A DNA stretch of 52,611 nucleotides from an uncultured Collinsella sp. (GTDB lineage Bacteria; Actinomycetota; Coriobacteriia; Coriobacteriales; Coriobacteriaceae). The stretch's first letter is position 1. Each line of letters begins with the position of its first letter. This document shows, in pieces, positions 17,201 through 25,552 of this stretch. The notes below the pieces were generated by a model. That model did not search any database. It saw nothing but the letters and a program-made list of their open reading frames with translations, and was not told the origin of the DNA. The DNA lies in NCBI GenBank assembly GCA_902489965.1, contig CABUCA010000005.1:1-52611 (forward strand), in the 5' to 3' direction. The position numbers were made by a program, and so were the translations under genes.

Positions 17201-18044
17201 CATCGATGCCGCGGTAAAGCGCCAGAAGGACCGCGCGAGCGGCCAGACGTCGTTCTTCGATATGTTTGGCGACGTTGAGGGCTCGGGCTTTGAGGTGAGC
17301 GTGCCCGATCCGGATGGCCAGGAATGGGACCGCCACCTTAAGCTGAGCCAGGAGAAGGAGGTTCTGGGCATCTATGTCTCGGACCACCCACTGCGCCCGT
17401 TTGAGTATGCGCTAGCCAAGGCGCGCGACTTCTCGTTCTCGCAGATCGACACCGGCTATGAGGTGCAAAACCCCACGGGCGGCACCATCAACCAGGAGAT
17501 TCCCGAGGGTAAGGCGCTGTGGTGGGCCGGCATGGTCTCGAGCGTGTCCAAGCGCGTGACCAAAAACGGCGACCCCATGGGAATCGTGCAGCTCGAAGAC
17601 ATGGAAGGCGAGGCCACGGTCGTGGTGTTCCCCAAGACCTACAAGGAGGCCGAGGGGTATCTGTACGGCGAGGTCGATCCCGAGACCGGCGCTCAGCTGT
17701 CCGACGCGTTTGTGCGCATTAAGGGCAAGCTCGAGCGCTCGGACCGCGGCGACCAGATCATCGCGCAGGAGATTGTGCCGCTGGAGCTTAGCGAGGAGAA
17801 AAACAAGCCCAAGGTCTTTGAGGTCATGGTGCCCAACAGCCGATTTAGCCAGGGCAATATGGCGCGCCTGGCCACGGTGCTCACCACCAACCCGGGCGGC
17901 GACCGCGTGGAGATCTTTATTGAGCAAGTCGACGGGCGCGTGCTGCGTGCTGAGGTGCCGGCCAAGGTCAACGCACGCTCGATTCCGCTGTTGGCAGAGG
18001 CCAAGGCCATCGTCGGCAACCAAGGCCGCGTGACGGTTATCTAA
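14241..18044 (+). CDS. dnaE: DNA polymerase III alpha subunit DnaE
   Basis: A 1267-residue replicative polymerase. The N-terminal PHP domain keeps what look like all metal ligands (HLHNHT, ITDHG, GCEVYF, YHMILLA, SACIAG, ATNDFHY), as in the mycobacterial DnaE1 whose PHP domain proofreads. Polymerase Asp residues are D467 and D469 in PDIDMDF and D629 in KMDFLG. A helix-hairpin-helix region and OB fold follow (GMVSSVSKRVTKNGDPM). The thumb-side segment after GESDSRIRKPVAKKK is longer than in E. coli, carrying HWEDGSDETTYDHWMNGA, which partly explains the length. GGAG lies 8 bases before the ATG; TAAAAT near 14199 is a possible -10. Confidence 0.97.
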   Translation: MAFVHLHNHTVFSMLDGATRIQDMVNRAVELGMPAVAITDHGYMYGVPDLALACDAVNHNTPEYKTWSHDKAFLEKDRRDELVEPDPEENPREHAQYVKDMAMWDEKGNIDELKPPLVIKPIFGCEVYFTPDETLARDHKPELYHMILLAKDQEGYVNLMQTVSEAAVQGFYYKPRVTLDNLRRHAKGMICTSACIAGIIPKYIDRGDMEGAIKWAETFRDTFDPGDFYIEIQEHGITTDNGLTDEQMDRTLIDIAKQVGVKVIATNDFHYLRREDAPVQDVIMCIGMNAKVDDPNRMRMTGSEFYMKTEEEMRAMFPYCPEACDNTLEIADKCYVELDWDSIILPRFPLLDPGETHESQFRRECEKGLRQHYGDDWATREIGGVNIKERFEYEYKVICDKGFAAYFLIVAEYVQWAKDNGIGVGPGRGSAAGAIVAYAMNITAFDPLENGLMFERFLSPQRTEMPDIDMDFDDERRLEVVEHVRQLYGPEKVTHVITYSTIKAKQAINDAARVLDYPVYMGQRLSKMVSSDPKVKLKQVLEKQPGKEDLFNPDFAEAYKKDDDARRIIDTALSIEGLTRGEGVHACAVLICRDPVNEHVPTKLDTKGGVEITQYEGHTVADMGLLKMDFLGLRTLTVISKAKANIKKNFGIDIKEEEIPFDDPEIFKLMGSGHTAGVFQVESAGMTATIKNMKPTEYKHVVALIALYRPGPLGAGMVSSYINRMNGKEPAVSYDDRLDDILGETYGTMVYQEQVMLISVEMCGFSKGESDSRIRKPVAKKKIKLLTSTVLHWEDGSDETTYDHWMNGAIKNNYTREVAQKIWDDVLEFASYAFNKSHSAGYAILVMQTAWLKAHYPHEYMAAVLTSYTGKTDKIVHYVSACRHDGIPVLSPDVNESGTEFTATKEGVRFGLAGIRGVGTGVAQAIIAEREAGGPFKTLHDFVERVDSSQANRRVIESLIKAGAFDSTGYPRRQMMHFVDKNNPENIIDAAVKRQKDRASGQTSFFDMFGDVEGSGFEVSVPDPDGQEWDRHLKLSQEKEVLGIYVSDHPLRPFEYALAKARDFSFSQIDTGYEVQNPTGGTINQEIPEGKALWWAGMVSSVSKRVTKNGDPMGIVQLEDMEGEATVVVFPKTYKEAEGYLYGEVDPETGAQLSDAFVRIKGKLERSDRGDQIIAQEIVPLELSEEKNKPKVFEVMVPNSRFSQGNMARLATVLTTNPGGDRVEIFIEQVDGRVLRAEVPAKVNARSIPLLAEAKAIVGNQGRVTVI

Positions 18045-18072
18045 GCTAACCCGGGTGAGATTGGAGGAAGTG

Positions 18073-21000
18073 ATGGCGCAGGGGACGTTTGTGCAGGCGC
18101 TCCGGAAAGAGGCGGCGCTGAGCGGCACCTTTATGAAGGGCCGCTCGCTCATGCTCAACGGCGCCGTGCTGTCGATCGAGGACAGCGGCTCGCGCTTCTC
18201 CAAAAACGTGACGGTTGAGGGCTCGGTGCGCGGTTCGCGCGGCGACCTGTACAAGACGCACGTGGCGCTCGACATGGACGAGCACGAGGTGATCGACTAC
18301 GACTGCGATTGCCCCGCCGCCTATCGTTACCCCGGTATGTGCAAGCACGCTATTGCCACGGCTCTGGCGTATTTGGATGCCAGCGGCGCCGAGCCCGTCG
18401 AAGGTTTGCGCACGCCGGTCCGCACGTTTACGGCGCAGCCGAAACAGCCCGCGCGCACCGCGCCCAAAGCGCCGGCCGTCAATCCCAACTTTCCCTTTCC
18501 GGCGCCCGTCCCCACGAGCCCGAGCCTTATGGCGGCGCTCTCCGATCTTTCGGACGCGCGCATGGATGAGCTGGCGAGCATGCGCCGCAAGCTTGCCGGT
18601 GCCGTTGATCCCGACGCCCCCAAAGCGGCGTTGGAGCCTTCGTTGGTGCCGTACTACAATCCGCTGTTCGCCGACCGCTTTAGCTGGGCGCTCGAGTTCC
18701 GTATTCGCTGCGGTTCGGTGTCCTACGTGGTCAAGGACATCGACGGCATGGCCGATGCCTACGTGCGCGGCGGCACCTTCTCGTACGGCAAGAAGCTCAC
18801 GTTTGTCCATACGCCCGAAGCCTTCGAAGACGTGTCGACAAAGCTGCTCAACCTTGTCGTGACGACAGTTGCCTATCTCGATGACATCACAAGCTCACGT
18901 TCGGCGTCGTACGACTTTGCCCGCAGCGGTTTTGTCGCCGAGCGTCAGTTGCCGCTGTCCGAGCATAGCATCGTATATGTGCTGGACCTGTTGCGCGGCC
19001 AGACCATCTCTTTTGAGCCCGCCTGGTCGCGGGGGACGACGACGCATCGCACCTATGACGTGGCGGTCGAGCCGGCGCCGCAAGGGAAGGATGAAGCCCC
19101 GACCAAGCGCCCGCCGCTCCTTGCCTCCAAGATTGCGCCGGCGGTCGGCGGCAGCTACGACCTTCGCCTGCCCGCCGATATGTACTGCTTTGCATCGGGC
19201 GATGCTGCCTACCTGGTCGACACGCGCCGCGCGCGCCGTACCGACACGGCGTTTGCCCAACATGCGGCGCCGTTCCTATCGCGCTTGCTGCCCTGTCGCA
19301 CGCCGGTCCATATCGCTGCCGACCAGGTGGGGGAGTTCTGTCGTATGGCGCTGCCCATTTTGCGCGACTATACCGACCTTACCGCGCCCGCCGTGCTCGA
19401 TACCGTGGCACCCGAGCCGAGCTTTGCTATGGCGATCGGCGTCGACGATGGGCTCGTGACCTGCAAAATTACGGTTGCCTACGGCGATTGGTCGGCGGAT
19501 CTCTTTAGCCTGGGCGCTCCGGGCAGCCCCTTCGAAGAGCAACGCCCCGGCGTGCCGCCCCGCGACGAGGTGGCGGAGTTTCGCGTTATGGACACGGCGG
19601 CCCTGTATTTCGACTTTTACGAGGGCGGCCTGGCGTTTGAGGAGCGCGATGACGAGAGCTTGTTCTGCCTGCTGACCGAGGGCCTGTCCGCCCTGTCCGA
19701 GCTGGGTGAGGTCATGCTCAGCGACCGTCTGCGCCAGATCTCGGTCCGCCCTGCGCCCAAGCTTTCGGTGCGTGCGACCGTCAAGAGCAATCTGCTCGAT
19801 GTCGAGCTGGGTGCGAGCGGGCTTTCGGCCGCGGACCTTGCCGTCTATCTCGATTCGTACAAGCGTCACCAGACGTTTGCGCGTCTCACGTCGGGCGACA
19901 TCATTCGCCTGGACGAGGGCGCCCGGGCCGCGTTTGGCCTTGCCGAGGACCTGGGTGTCGATGCTGTCGACCTGCTCGACGGCGTGTCGCTCCCCGCGTC
20001 GAGTACCCTGTTCGTCGGCAGCATGCTTGCGCGCACGCCGGCGCTTGAGGCCGATCGCGACGCTGCGTTCCGCCGTACCGTCGAGCGCCTGGACACGCTC
20101 GGCAAGATGGACTTTACGGTACCCGCCTCGCTCAAGGCCACGCTGCGTGGCTACCAGGTCGACGGCTACCAGTGGCTCGGCTCGCTTGAGCATCTGGGCC
20201 TCGGCGGTATCTTGGCCGACGATATGGGCCTGGGCAAAACGCTCCAGATGATCGCGCATATCCTGGCGCGCGTGGAAGCGGGGGACATTAAGCCCACGCT
20301 TGTGGTGTGCCCTGCGTCGCTTGTGTACAACTGGACCGCCGAGCTGGAGCGCTTTGCCCCGTCGCTCGATGTGTGCGCCATCGTGGGCGCCAAGGCGCAG
20401 CGTCGCGTACAGATTGCCGGCGTGGCCGAGCATAACGTGGTCGTGACGTCGTATGACCTTATGCGGCGCGATATCGACGAGTACGTCGAGCAGGACTTTG
20501 CCCGTGTGGTGCTCGATGAGGCCCAGTACATTAAAAACCCGCTCACCCAGGTGGTGCGCGCCGCAAAGCGCTTGCCTGCCGGCGTGCGCTTTGCCCTGAC
20601 GGGCACGCCCATCGAAAACCGCTTGTCCGAGCTCTGGAGCATCTTCGACTTTTTGATGCCGGGCCTGCTGGGTACGCGTGAATCGTTTGCAAAGCGCTTC
20701 GAAAGCCCGGTCGAGCATGCCGAGGGCGACAGTGCCGCCCGCCTGCAAGCACTCGTGTCGCCGTTTGTGCTTCGCCGTGTCAAGGAAGACGTGGTGGCCG
20801 ATCTGCCCGAAAAGATCGAGGACACTGTCATGGCGCAGCTTACCGGCGAGCAGCGCAAGCTTTACCTGGCAAATCAGGACCGCATCGCCCAGCAGGTGCA
20901 GCACCGCGAGGCATCCGAGTTTAAGAAAGACAAGCTCAAGGTGCTTGCCGAGCTCACCAAGCTGCGCCAGATCTGCTGCGACCCGCGTCTACACTACGAG

Positions 21001-21537
21001 GATTACAAGGCAGGGAGCGCCAAACTCGATACGTGCATGGAGCTCGTGCACGGCGCACTCGACGGCGGGCATCGCATCCTGTTGTTCAGCCAGTTTACGG
21101 GTATGCTCGATATTATCGGTAAGCGCTTGGCCAAGGAGGACATCGCCTTCTTTAAGCTCACAGGCGCTTCGTCTAAGGAGAGCCGCGCCAAGATGGTCGC
21201 ACAGTTCCAGGCGGGCGAGGTGCCGGTCTTTTTGATCTCGCTCAAGGCGGGCGGCGTGGGCCTTAACCTGACGGCGGCCGACGTGGTCATCCACTACGAC
21301 CCGTGGTGGAACGTGGCGGCGCAGGACCAAGCGACTGACCGCGCGCATCGTATTGGCCAGCAACATACCGTGACCGTGTACAAGCTCATCGCCAAGGACA
21401 CGATCGAGGAGCGCATTATGCAGATGCAGGAGTCCAAGCGCGACCTGGTCAACAGCGTGCTCGGCGGCGACGGCATCTCGTCGGCACTGTTCACGCGCGA
21501 GGATGTTCTGGCGCTGCTCGGCGGCGACGGGCGCTAG
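18073..21537 (+). CDS. SWIM-domain SNF2 family helicase
   Basis: A 1154-residue Swi2/Snf2 ATPase. A SWIM zinc finger lies at C78, C80, C90 and H92. After a long variable middle region, the ATPase core has Walker A DMGLGKT (717-723), DEAQ (815-818), and the C-terminal lobe with FSQFTGMLDIIG, LKAGGVGLNLTAAD and QATDRAHRIGQ (about 1086-1096). Bacterial members (HepA/RapA-like architecture with SWIM) are thought to remodel protein-DNA complexes. The function here is not established. ATG 18073 follows GGAGG by 5 bases; an in-frame GTG at 18055 has no such site. The start lies 28 bases after the dnaE stop, so it is likely an operon with dnaE. Confidence 0.93.
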   Translation: MAQGTFVQALRKEAALSGTFMKGRSLMLNGAVLSIEDSGSRFSKNVTVEGSVRGSRGDLYKTHVALDMDEHEVIDYDCDCPAAYRYPGMCKHAIATALAYLDASGAEPVEGLRTPVRTFTAQPKQPARTAPKAPAVNPNFPFPAPVPTSPSLMAALSDLSDARMDELASMRRKLAGAVDPDAPKAALEPSLVPYYNPLFADRFSWALEFRIRCGSVSYVVKDIDGMADAYVRGGTFSYGKKLTFVHTPEAFEDVSTKLLNLVVTTVAYLDDITSSRSASYDFARSGFVAERQLPLSEHSIVYVLDLLRGQTISFEPAWSRGTTTHRTYDVAVEPAPQGKDEAPTKRPPLLASKIAPAVGGSYDLRLPADMYCFASGDAAYLVDTRRARRTDTAFAQHAAPFLSRLLPCRTPVHIAADQVGEFCRMALPILRDYTDLTAPAVLDTVAPEPSFAMAIGVDDGLVTCKITVAYGDWSADLFSLGAPGSPFEEQRPGVPPRDEVAEFRVMDTAALYFDFYEGGLAFEERDDESLFCLLTEGLSALSELGEVMLSDRLRQISVRPAPKLSVRATVKSNLLDVELGASGLSAADLAVYLDSYKRHQTFARLTSGDIIRLDEGARAAFGLAEDLGVDAVDLLDGVSLPASSTLFVGSMLARTPALEADRDAAFRRTVERLDTLGKMDFTVPASLKATLRGYQVDGYQWLGSLEHLGLGGILADDMGLGKTLQMIAHILARVEAGDIKPTLVVCPASLVYNWTAELERFAPSLDVCAIVGAKAQRRVQIAGVAEHNVVVTSYDLMRRDIDEYVEQDFARVVLDEAQYIKNPLTQVVRAAKRLPAGVRFALTGTPIENRLSELWSIFDFLMPGLLGTRESFAKRFESPVEHAEGDSAARLQALVSPFVLRRVKEDVVADLPEKIEDTVMAQLTGEQRKLYLANQDRIAQQVQHREASEFKKDKLKVLAELTKLRQICCDPRLHYEDYKAGSAKLDTCMELVHGALDGGHRILLFSQFTGMLDIIGKRLAKEDIAFFKLTGASSKESRAKMVAQFQAGEVPVFLISLKAGGVGLNLTAADVVIHYDPWWNVAAQDQATDRAHRIGQQHTVTVYKLIAKDTIEERIMQMQESKRDLVNSVLGGDGISSALFTREDVLALLGGDGR

Positions 21538-21702
21538 CCGCGCGTGGGGTGGGACTGCTGGAGCGGGCAGGACGGTCGACGCATTTTGGCCCGACCGCTT
21601 GCCTGATCCGTTATGTGTTCATTTGCAATGCCGTGGATGGTTTGTCTGCCTTTGGGCATAAGAACCATCAAGAACATTGGCACATCAGCAAAGGAGAACA
21701 TC

Positions 21703-22065
21703 ATGGCGAAATTCTTTAGGGACCCCGACGGCAAGCTCATCGCCGCCCTTAGCGACGACGTTGCGACCCCTGCCGGTTGCACGGAACTGACCGCAAACAC
21801 TGAGGACGCGGCGCACGAGAAGCACGTGCCTGTTGTCGAGACCGAGCGCGACGGTCACGTGATTCGCGCCCGCGTTGGCTCGGTCGAGCACCCCAGCCTG
21901 CCCGAGCACTACATTGAGTGGATCGCCCTTGAGGCCGAGGGCCGCTTAGAGGTCCATTACCTTGAGCCCGGCATGAAACCCGCGACGTTTTTCGCGGGCG
22001 GCTCCAAGACCGGTACCGTCTATGCCTACTGCAACCTGCACGGGCTGTGGTCCGCGACATTCTAG
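21703..22065 (+). CDS. Superoxide reductase (desulfoferrodoxin family, one-iron type)
   Basis: A 120-residue non-heme iron protein that reduces superoxide to peroxide in anaerobes. The His4Cys1 iron site is complete: H41 in EKHVPVV, H63, H69, C110 and H113 in CNLHGLW; E39 and K40 match the catalytic Glu-Lys of the family. The N-terminal Cys4 desulforedoxin centre is absent, making this the neelaredoxin-like class. ATG 21703 follows AAAGGAG. It is monocistronic with its own terminator. Its presence supports an obligate anaerobe facing transient oxygen. Confidence 0.95.
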   Translation: MAKFFRDPDGKLIAALSDDVATPAGCTELTANTEDAAHEKHVPVVETERDGHVIRARVGSVEHPSLPEHYIEWIALEAEGRLEVHYLEPGMKPATFFAGGSKTGTVYAYCNLHGLWSATF

Positions 22066-22111
22066 GAGCGCGCCCCCGCTCGGGGTATCATAGCTAGCAT
22101 ATGCACATGCA

Positions 22112-22144
22112 AGCGCCGGCTGCATTATGCGGCCGGCGCTTTTA
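22112..22144 (+). terminator. Intrinsic terminator after superoxide reductase
   Basis: AGCGCCGGC (22112-22120) pairs with GCCGGCGCT (22132-22140), then TTTT. The stem can extend inward. It sits only about 40 bases before the next gene start. Confidence 0.8.
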
Positions 22145-22182
22145 CTACGATTTCGATGGTTTACGACGGAAAGGGCTGGGCC

Positions 22183-24168
22183 ATGAAGCTCGCGCTTGCA
22201 CAGATCGATATGCGCCTGGGTGATATTGAGGGCATTTGCGGCCGCATTGAGGACCAGGCTCGTCTGGCCCACGAGCGCGGGGCGCGCGTGCTGTGCGTTC
22301 CGGCTCCGCTCTTTATGGGCGCCATGCCCGGTGGCCTGGTGGGCGCTGCCGACTTTGAGCACGACATGCTTGCCGGCTTGACTGGCGTCGCCGAGCGTAT
22401 CCAGGAGCTTGACATGATCTGCATCGTGCCCGCGGCGGTTTCGTTTGAGGGCCAGCCGCTGCTCGACTACATGATGCTCAAGGACGGTCATGTGGTGCCG
22501 GCGCGTTCGAGCATTGCCCTGCAGCGTGGCGAGAACAACGACACTCGTTGGGCGCCGCCGGTGTTCGACGTGGACGGCGTGCGCATCGCCGTGATTTTTG
22601 ACTTGGACCGCGAGCTCGAGATGTTGCCGACCGGCGTCGACCTCATTGCGTATTTCCAATTCAACGCGTTTGACATGACCGACCGCGAGACTGCCGCCAT
22701 TGCCGCCGTTCGCAGCGGCGCCTACCGCAAGATCGCATCCAAGCGCAGCGTGTGGTTTGCCTGCATGGCGCCGGTCGGTGCCTATGACGAGTCGGTGTAT
22801 ACCGGCGGTTCGTTTGTGCTCGACGACTGCGGTCGCGTGGTGGCCCAGGCGCCGTGTTTTGAGGAGAGCCTGCTGGTCCAGGAGATTCAGCGCGGCGTGA
22901 TGCTCGATGCACTGGAAGATCACGAACTGCCCGAGTTCCGTTCCGAGGAGTGGTTGTGGCAGGCGCTGGTGCTCGCCGTGCGCGACAACGCTCGGGCCCA
23001 CGGTGCGTCGCGTGCTGTGGTGGCACTCGAGGGTGACCTGCCGTCATCCCTGCTGGCGGCGCTGGCCGTTGACGCTCTGGGTCCGCGTAACGTAATTGGC
23101 CTGGTGCTGGGGCACAACCGTATCTTTACGCCGGCGCAGGAGGAGGCCGAGGCTGCCCGCTGTGCCGCCGTTCGCGCCATTGCCGAACGCCTGCATATTC
23201 GCACGGTTGAGCGTGATGCGCCGGATGCCGCGCGTGTGCTCGACCGCGATGTGTCGGCGGGCGACGCCGAGCGCCTGCGCTCGCGTACGCTGGGCCTCAT
23301 GCTGGAGGATACGGCGCTCGAGCTGGGTGCGATGGCGTTGAGCCCACTGTCCAAAACTGAGTACGCGCTGGCGGCGCCCGCGCTTTGCGGTGGCTACCAG
23401 GGCGATTATGCGCCCTTTGGTGACGTATACCTGTCGACGCTCGAGTTTGTGGCGCGTGTGCGCAACCGCACGTCCGCCGTGGTGCCGCAGGAGCTCGTGA
23501 CGCTCAACGCGGTGGAGGATTGCATGGAGCGCGTGCTGGCGCGGGCGCTCTCGACGCTCGACGGCCCGGTCGACATGCTCGATCGTGCGGCGCAGCTGCT
23601 CGGCGGACTTGAGCCGGGCGAGGTCGATGGCACGCTCGAGTCACACGTCGACCGCAACCGTCCCTTCGACGACATCCCGATGGCCGCCGGCAAGCCCGAG
23701 GCCTGCTCGCTGCTGCTGATGCTTGTGCGCCAGGGTGAGGCTGCTCGTCGCATGCTGCCGACGGCGCCGATCGTCTCGGCCCGTTCGTTTGTCGAGCGCG
23801 CCTGGCCGTATATGCTCGCGTGGTCCGACCTGGGACTGAGCGGCAAGGAACGCATGACGGTCGATGCGCTGGCGCGCGCCGAGGTGAACCGCTTTGCTGA
23901 CGAGGATACAAGCGAGCGCATGCGTGGTGAGATGATGGGCATACTGGGTGACCTGTTGGGTATTTCGCCCGAGCAGATGGAGGAGCTGCGCTCCGAGGAC
24001 GGCCAGCGTCGCTTGCATGAGGGCATGAAGAAGTTTGAGGGCGAGGTCCAGGACGCCATCGATAAGATGATGGGCGGTCAGGGCGGCCCGCAGGGCGGGC
24101 CCCAGGGCGGACCGATGCCGCACCCGCCGGTGGACCCGAGGCAGTTCCCGTTCTTCTCGCAGAACTAG
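22183..24168 (+). CDS. NAD-synthetase-like protein with degenerate glutaminase and synthetase sites
   Basis: A 661-residue protein with the layout of glutamine-dependent NadE: an N-terminal nitrilase-like domain (MKLALAQIDMRLGDI) and a C-terminal ATP pyrophosphatase-like domain. Every catalytic motif I can align is broken. The nitrilase Glu of PE(L) is A41 (VPAPLFMG), the Cys of CED is F139 (AVIFDLD), and the Lys region reads RSSIALQRG. The P-loop SGGxDS reads EGDLPS (283-288), and the GNKSE segment reads PLSKTE. Fold-defining pieces survive, such as AVDALG and YAPFGDVYLSTLEF. The C-terminus adds a Gly/Pro/Gln-rich tail. Start ATG 22183 matches the family N-terminus; GGAAAGG is 10 or so bases upstream. 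It may be a pseudoenzyme with a scaffold or regulatory role, or carry altered chemistry. No frameshift is present, so it is not simply a dead gene. Confidence 0.75.
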   Translation: MKLALAQIDMRLGDIEGICGRIEDQARLAHERGARVLCVPAPLFMGAMPGGLVGAADFEHDMLAGLTGVAERIQELDMICIVPAAVSFEGQPLLDYMMLKDGHVVPARSSIALQRGENNDTRWAPPVFDVDGVRIAVIFDLDRELEMLPTGVDLIAYFQFNAFDMTDRETAAIAAVRSGAYRKIASKRSVWFACMAPVGAYDESVYTGGSFVLDDCGRVVAQAPCFEESLLVQEIQRGVMLDALEDHELPEFRSEEWLWQALVLAVRDNARAHGASRAVVALEGDLPSSLLAALAVDALGPRNVIGLVLGHNRIFTPAQEEAEAARCAAVRAIAERLHIRTVERDAPDAARVLDRDVSAGDAERLRSRTLGLMLEDTALELGAMALSPLSKTEYALAAPALCGGYQGDYAPFGDVYLSTLEFVARVRNRTSAVVPQELVTLNAVEDCMERVLARALSTLDGPVDMLDRAAQLLGGLEPGEVDGTLESHVDRNRPFDDIPMAAGKPEACSLLLMLVRQGEAARRMLPTAPIVSARSFVERAWPYMLAWSDLGLSGKERMTVDALARAEVNRFADEDTSERMRGEMMGILGDLLGISPEQMEELRSEDGQRRLHEGMKKFEGEVQDAIDKMMGGQGGPQGGPQGGPMPHPPVDPRQFPFFSQN

Positions 24169-24176
24169 GTCGCTGC

Positions 24177-24274
24177 GCGCCCGCCAGAGCGGCGATCTGC
24201 CTTTCAATCGTCGGGCATGACCGCCAGGTCAATGCCCTCCTCTTTCAAGGCACCTTGCTCGCTCTGGCGGGCGC
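24177..24274. repeat. Nested palindromic element between nadE-like gene and ruvC
   Basis: The outer arms GCGCCCGCCAGAGCG (24177-24191) and CGCTCTGGCGGGCGC (24260-24274) are perfectly complementary over 15 bp. Inside lie TGCCTT (24198-24203) with AAGGCA (24247-24252), and an apical hairpin GGGCATGACC (24213-24222) with GGTCAATGCCC (24227-24237). Everything is coaxial, so the whole 98 bases fold into one long rod. No T run follows the outer stem, and the rest of the 240-base gap is unremarkable. Confidence 0.7.
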
Positions 24275-24410
24275 TCGCTTGCGTATGCTCAACCTACAAT
24301 TCGATCTCGGCTGACTTATAGGGCTTGCGTTGTGTTATTCTAGAACAGACGTTCGTGAATGATGCGCGGGGCCTTGCCTTGTGCTGTGCTGGTGACGAGG
24401 GGAGGTTGGC

Positions 24411-24932
24411 TTGGTCATTTTGGGTATCGACCCCGGTTTGGCCCATACGGGTTGGGGGATTATCGAGGAGCGGCGTGGCGAGGTTCGCTGCCGTGCCTAT
24501 GGCTGCATCGAGACCAGTGCCGGAAGTCCGCTCGCGGTGCGCCTGTCGCATATCGCCCGCGACCTCAAGGGCGTTGTCGAACGCTATCGTCCCGATACCG
24601 CTGCTATCGAGAGCATTTACTTTGGCGCCAACGTTCGCTCGGCCATCCCTACGGCGCATGCCCGCGGTGCTGCACTCGTAGCGCTTTCGGAATGCGCGCT
24701 CGAGATTGGCGAGTACACGCCCATGCAGATCAAACAGGCTGTGGTGGGCACCGGCGCCGCGGACAAGCGGCAGGTCGCCTATATGGTACGCACGCTAACA
24801 CAGCTCGACCACGACCCGCATCCCGACCATGCCGCCGATGCCCTGGCCTGCGCCATCTGCCACGTAAACCTCAGCCGCACCCGCGCCCTCACCGGTGGCG
24901 AGTTCTATCAACAGAGAGGAACCGGATACTGA
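24411..24932 (+). CDS. ruvC: Holliday junction resolvase RuvC
   Basis: A 173-residue endonuclease that cuts Holliday junctions with RuvAB. Active-site residues are D7 (GIDPG), E67 (IESIYF), H140 and D143 (HAADALA); His at the third position is as in Thermus RuvC. Translation appears to start at TTG 24411, preceded by GGGGAGG 5 bases upstream, since no ATG fits before GIDPG. It is the first gene of ruvC-ruvA-ruvB. Confidence 0.97.
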   Translation: MVILGIDPGLAHTGWGIIEERRGEVRCRAYGCIETSAGSPLAVRLSHIARDLKGVVERYRPDTAAIESIYFGANVRSAIPTAHARGAALVALSECALEIGEYTPMQIKQAVVGTGAADKRQVAYMVRTLTQLDHDPHPDHAADALACAICHVNLSRTRALTGGEFYQQRGTGY

Positions 24933-25552
24933 TGATTTCCCAGCTCCACGGAACGCTTGTCGAGTCCACGATGAACTCGGCTGTCGTCGATGTGTCGGGC
25001 GTTGGCTTTGAACTCGGCATCTCGGGCAGCACTGCGGCAACGTTGCCGACGCCCGGCGGCGAGGTCCGTCTCTACACGCGTATGCAGGTGCGCGAGGACG
25101 CCATGACACTTTTCGGTTTTTCCTCAAAGGATGAGCGCACGATGTTCGACCGGCTCGTGTCCGTTTCGGGCGTTGGCCCGCGCCTGGCGCTTGCCGTGCT
25201 TTCCACCTATACCGTGGGGCAGCTGTATTCGCTGGTGATGGCCGAGGACGACAAGGGCATGGCCAAGGTACCCGGTGTGGGCAAAAAGACAGCTCAGCGC
25301 CTGATCCTGGAACTCAAGAGCACCTTTGCCAAGGATAAGGGCTTTGTGCCGGTCGACGTGATTCCCGGACAGGTTGCGATGCCCGTGCCCGCTGCCGCTC
25401 CCTCGGCGATCGACGATGCCCGTGCGGCACTCCTTTCCATGGGCTTTAGCCCGCAGGAGACCGATGTTGCCCTGAGCGGGTATGATGGGCAGAATATGCG
25501 TGTCGAGGATTTGCTCGGCGCGGCGCTTAAGCGACTTGGAATGGATGCGTGA
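24932..25552 (+). CDS. ruvA: Holliday junction DNA helicase subunit RuvA
   Basis: A 206-residue tetrameric junction-binding protein. It has an N-terminal OB fold (MISQLHGTLVE), two helix-hairpin-helix motifs (VSGVGPRLALAVLS and VPGVGKKTAQRLILELK), and a C-terminal RuvB-contact domain (ARAALLSMGFSPQETDVALS). ATG 24932 overlaps the ruvC stop in TGATG, implying coupled translation. Confidence 0.97.
   Translation: MISQLHGTLVESTMNSAVVDVSGVGFELGISGSTAATLPTPGGEVRLYTRMQVREDAMTLFGFSSKDERTMFDRLVSVSGVGPRLALAVLSTYTVGQLYSLVMAEDDKGMAKVPGVGKKTAQRLILELKSTFAKDKGFVPVDVIPGQVAMPVPAAAPSAIDDARAALLSMGFSPQETDVALSGYDGQNMRVEDLLGAALKRLGMDA

Noticed and set aside
14205..17387. A 1060-codon minus-strand open frame opposite dnaE
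   Set aside because: It is antisense to clear DnaE motifs, has the Val/His/Gly/Leu-heavy composition typical of a GC-rich shadow frame, no ribosome site and no recognisable domain.
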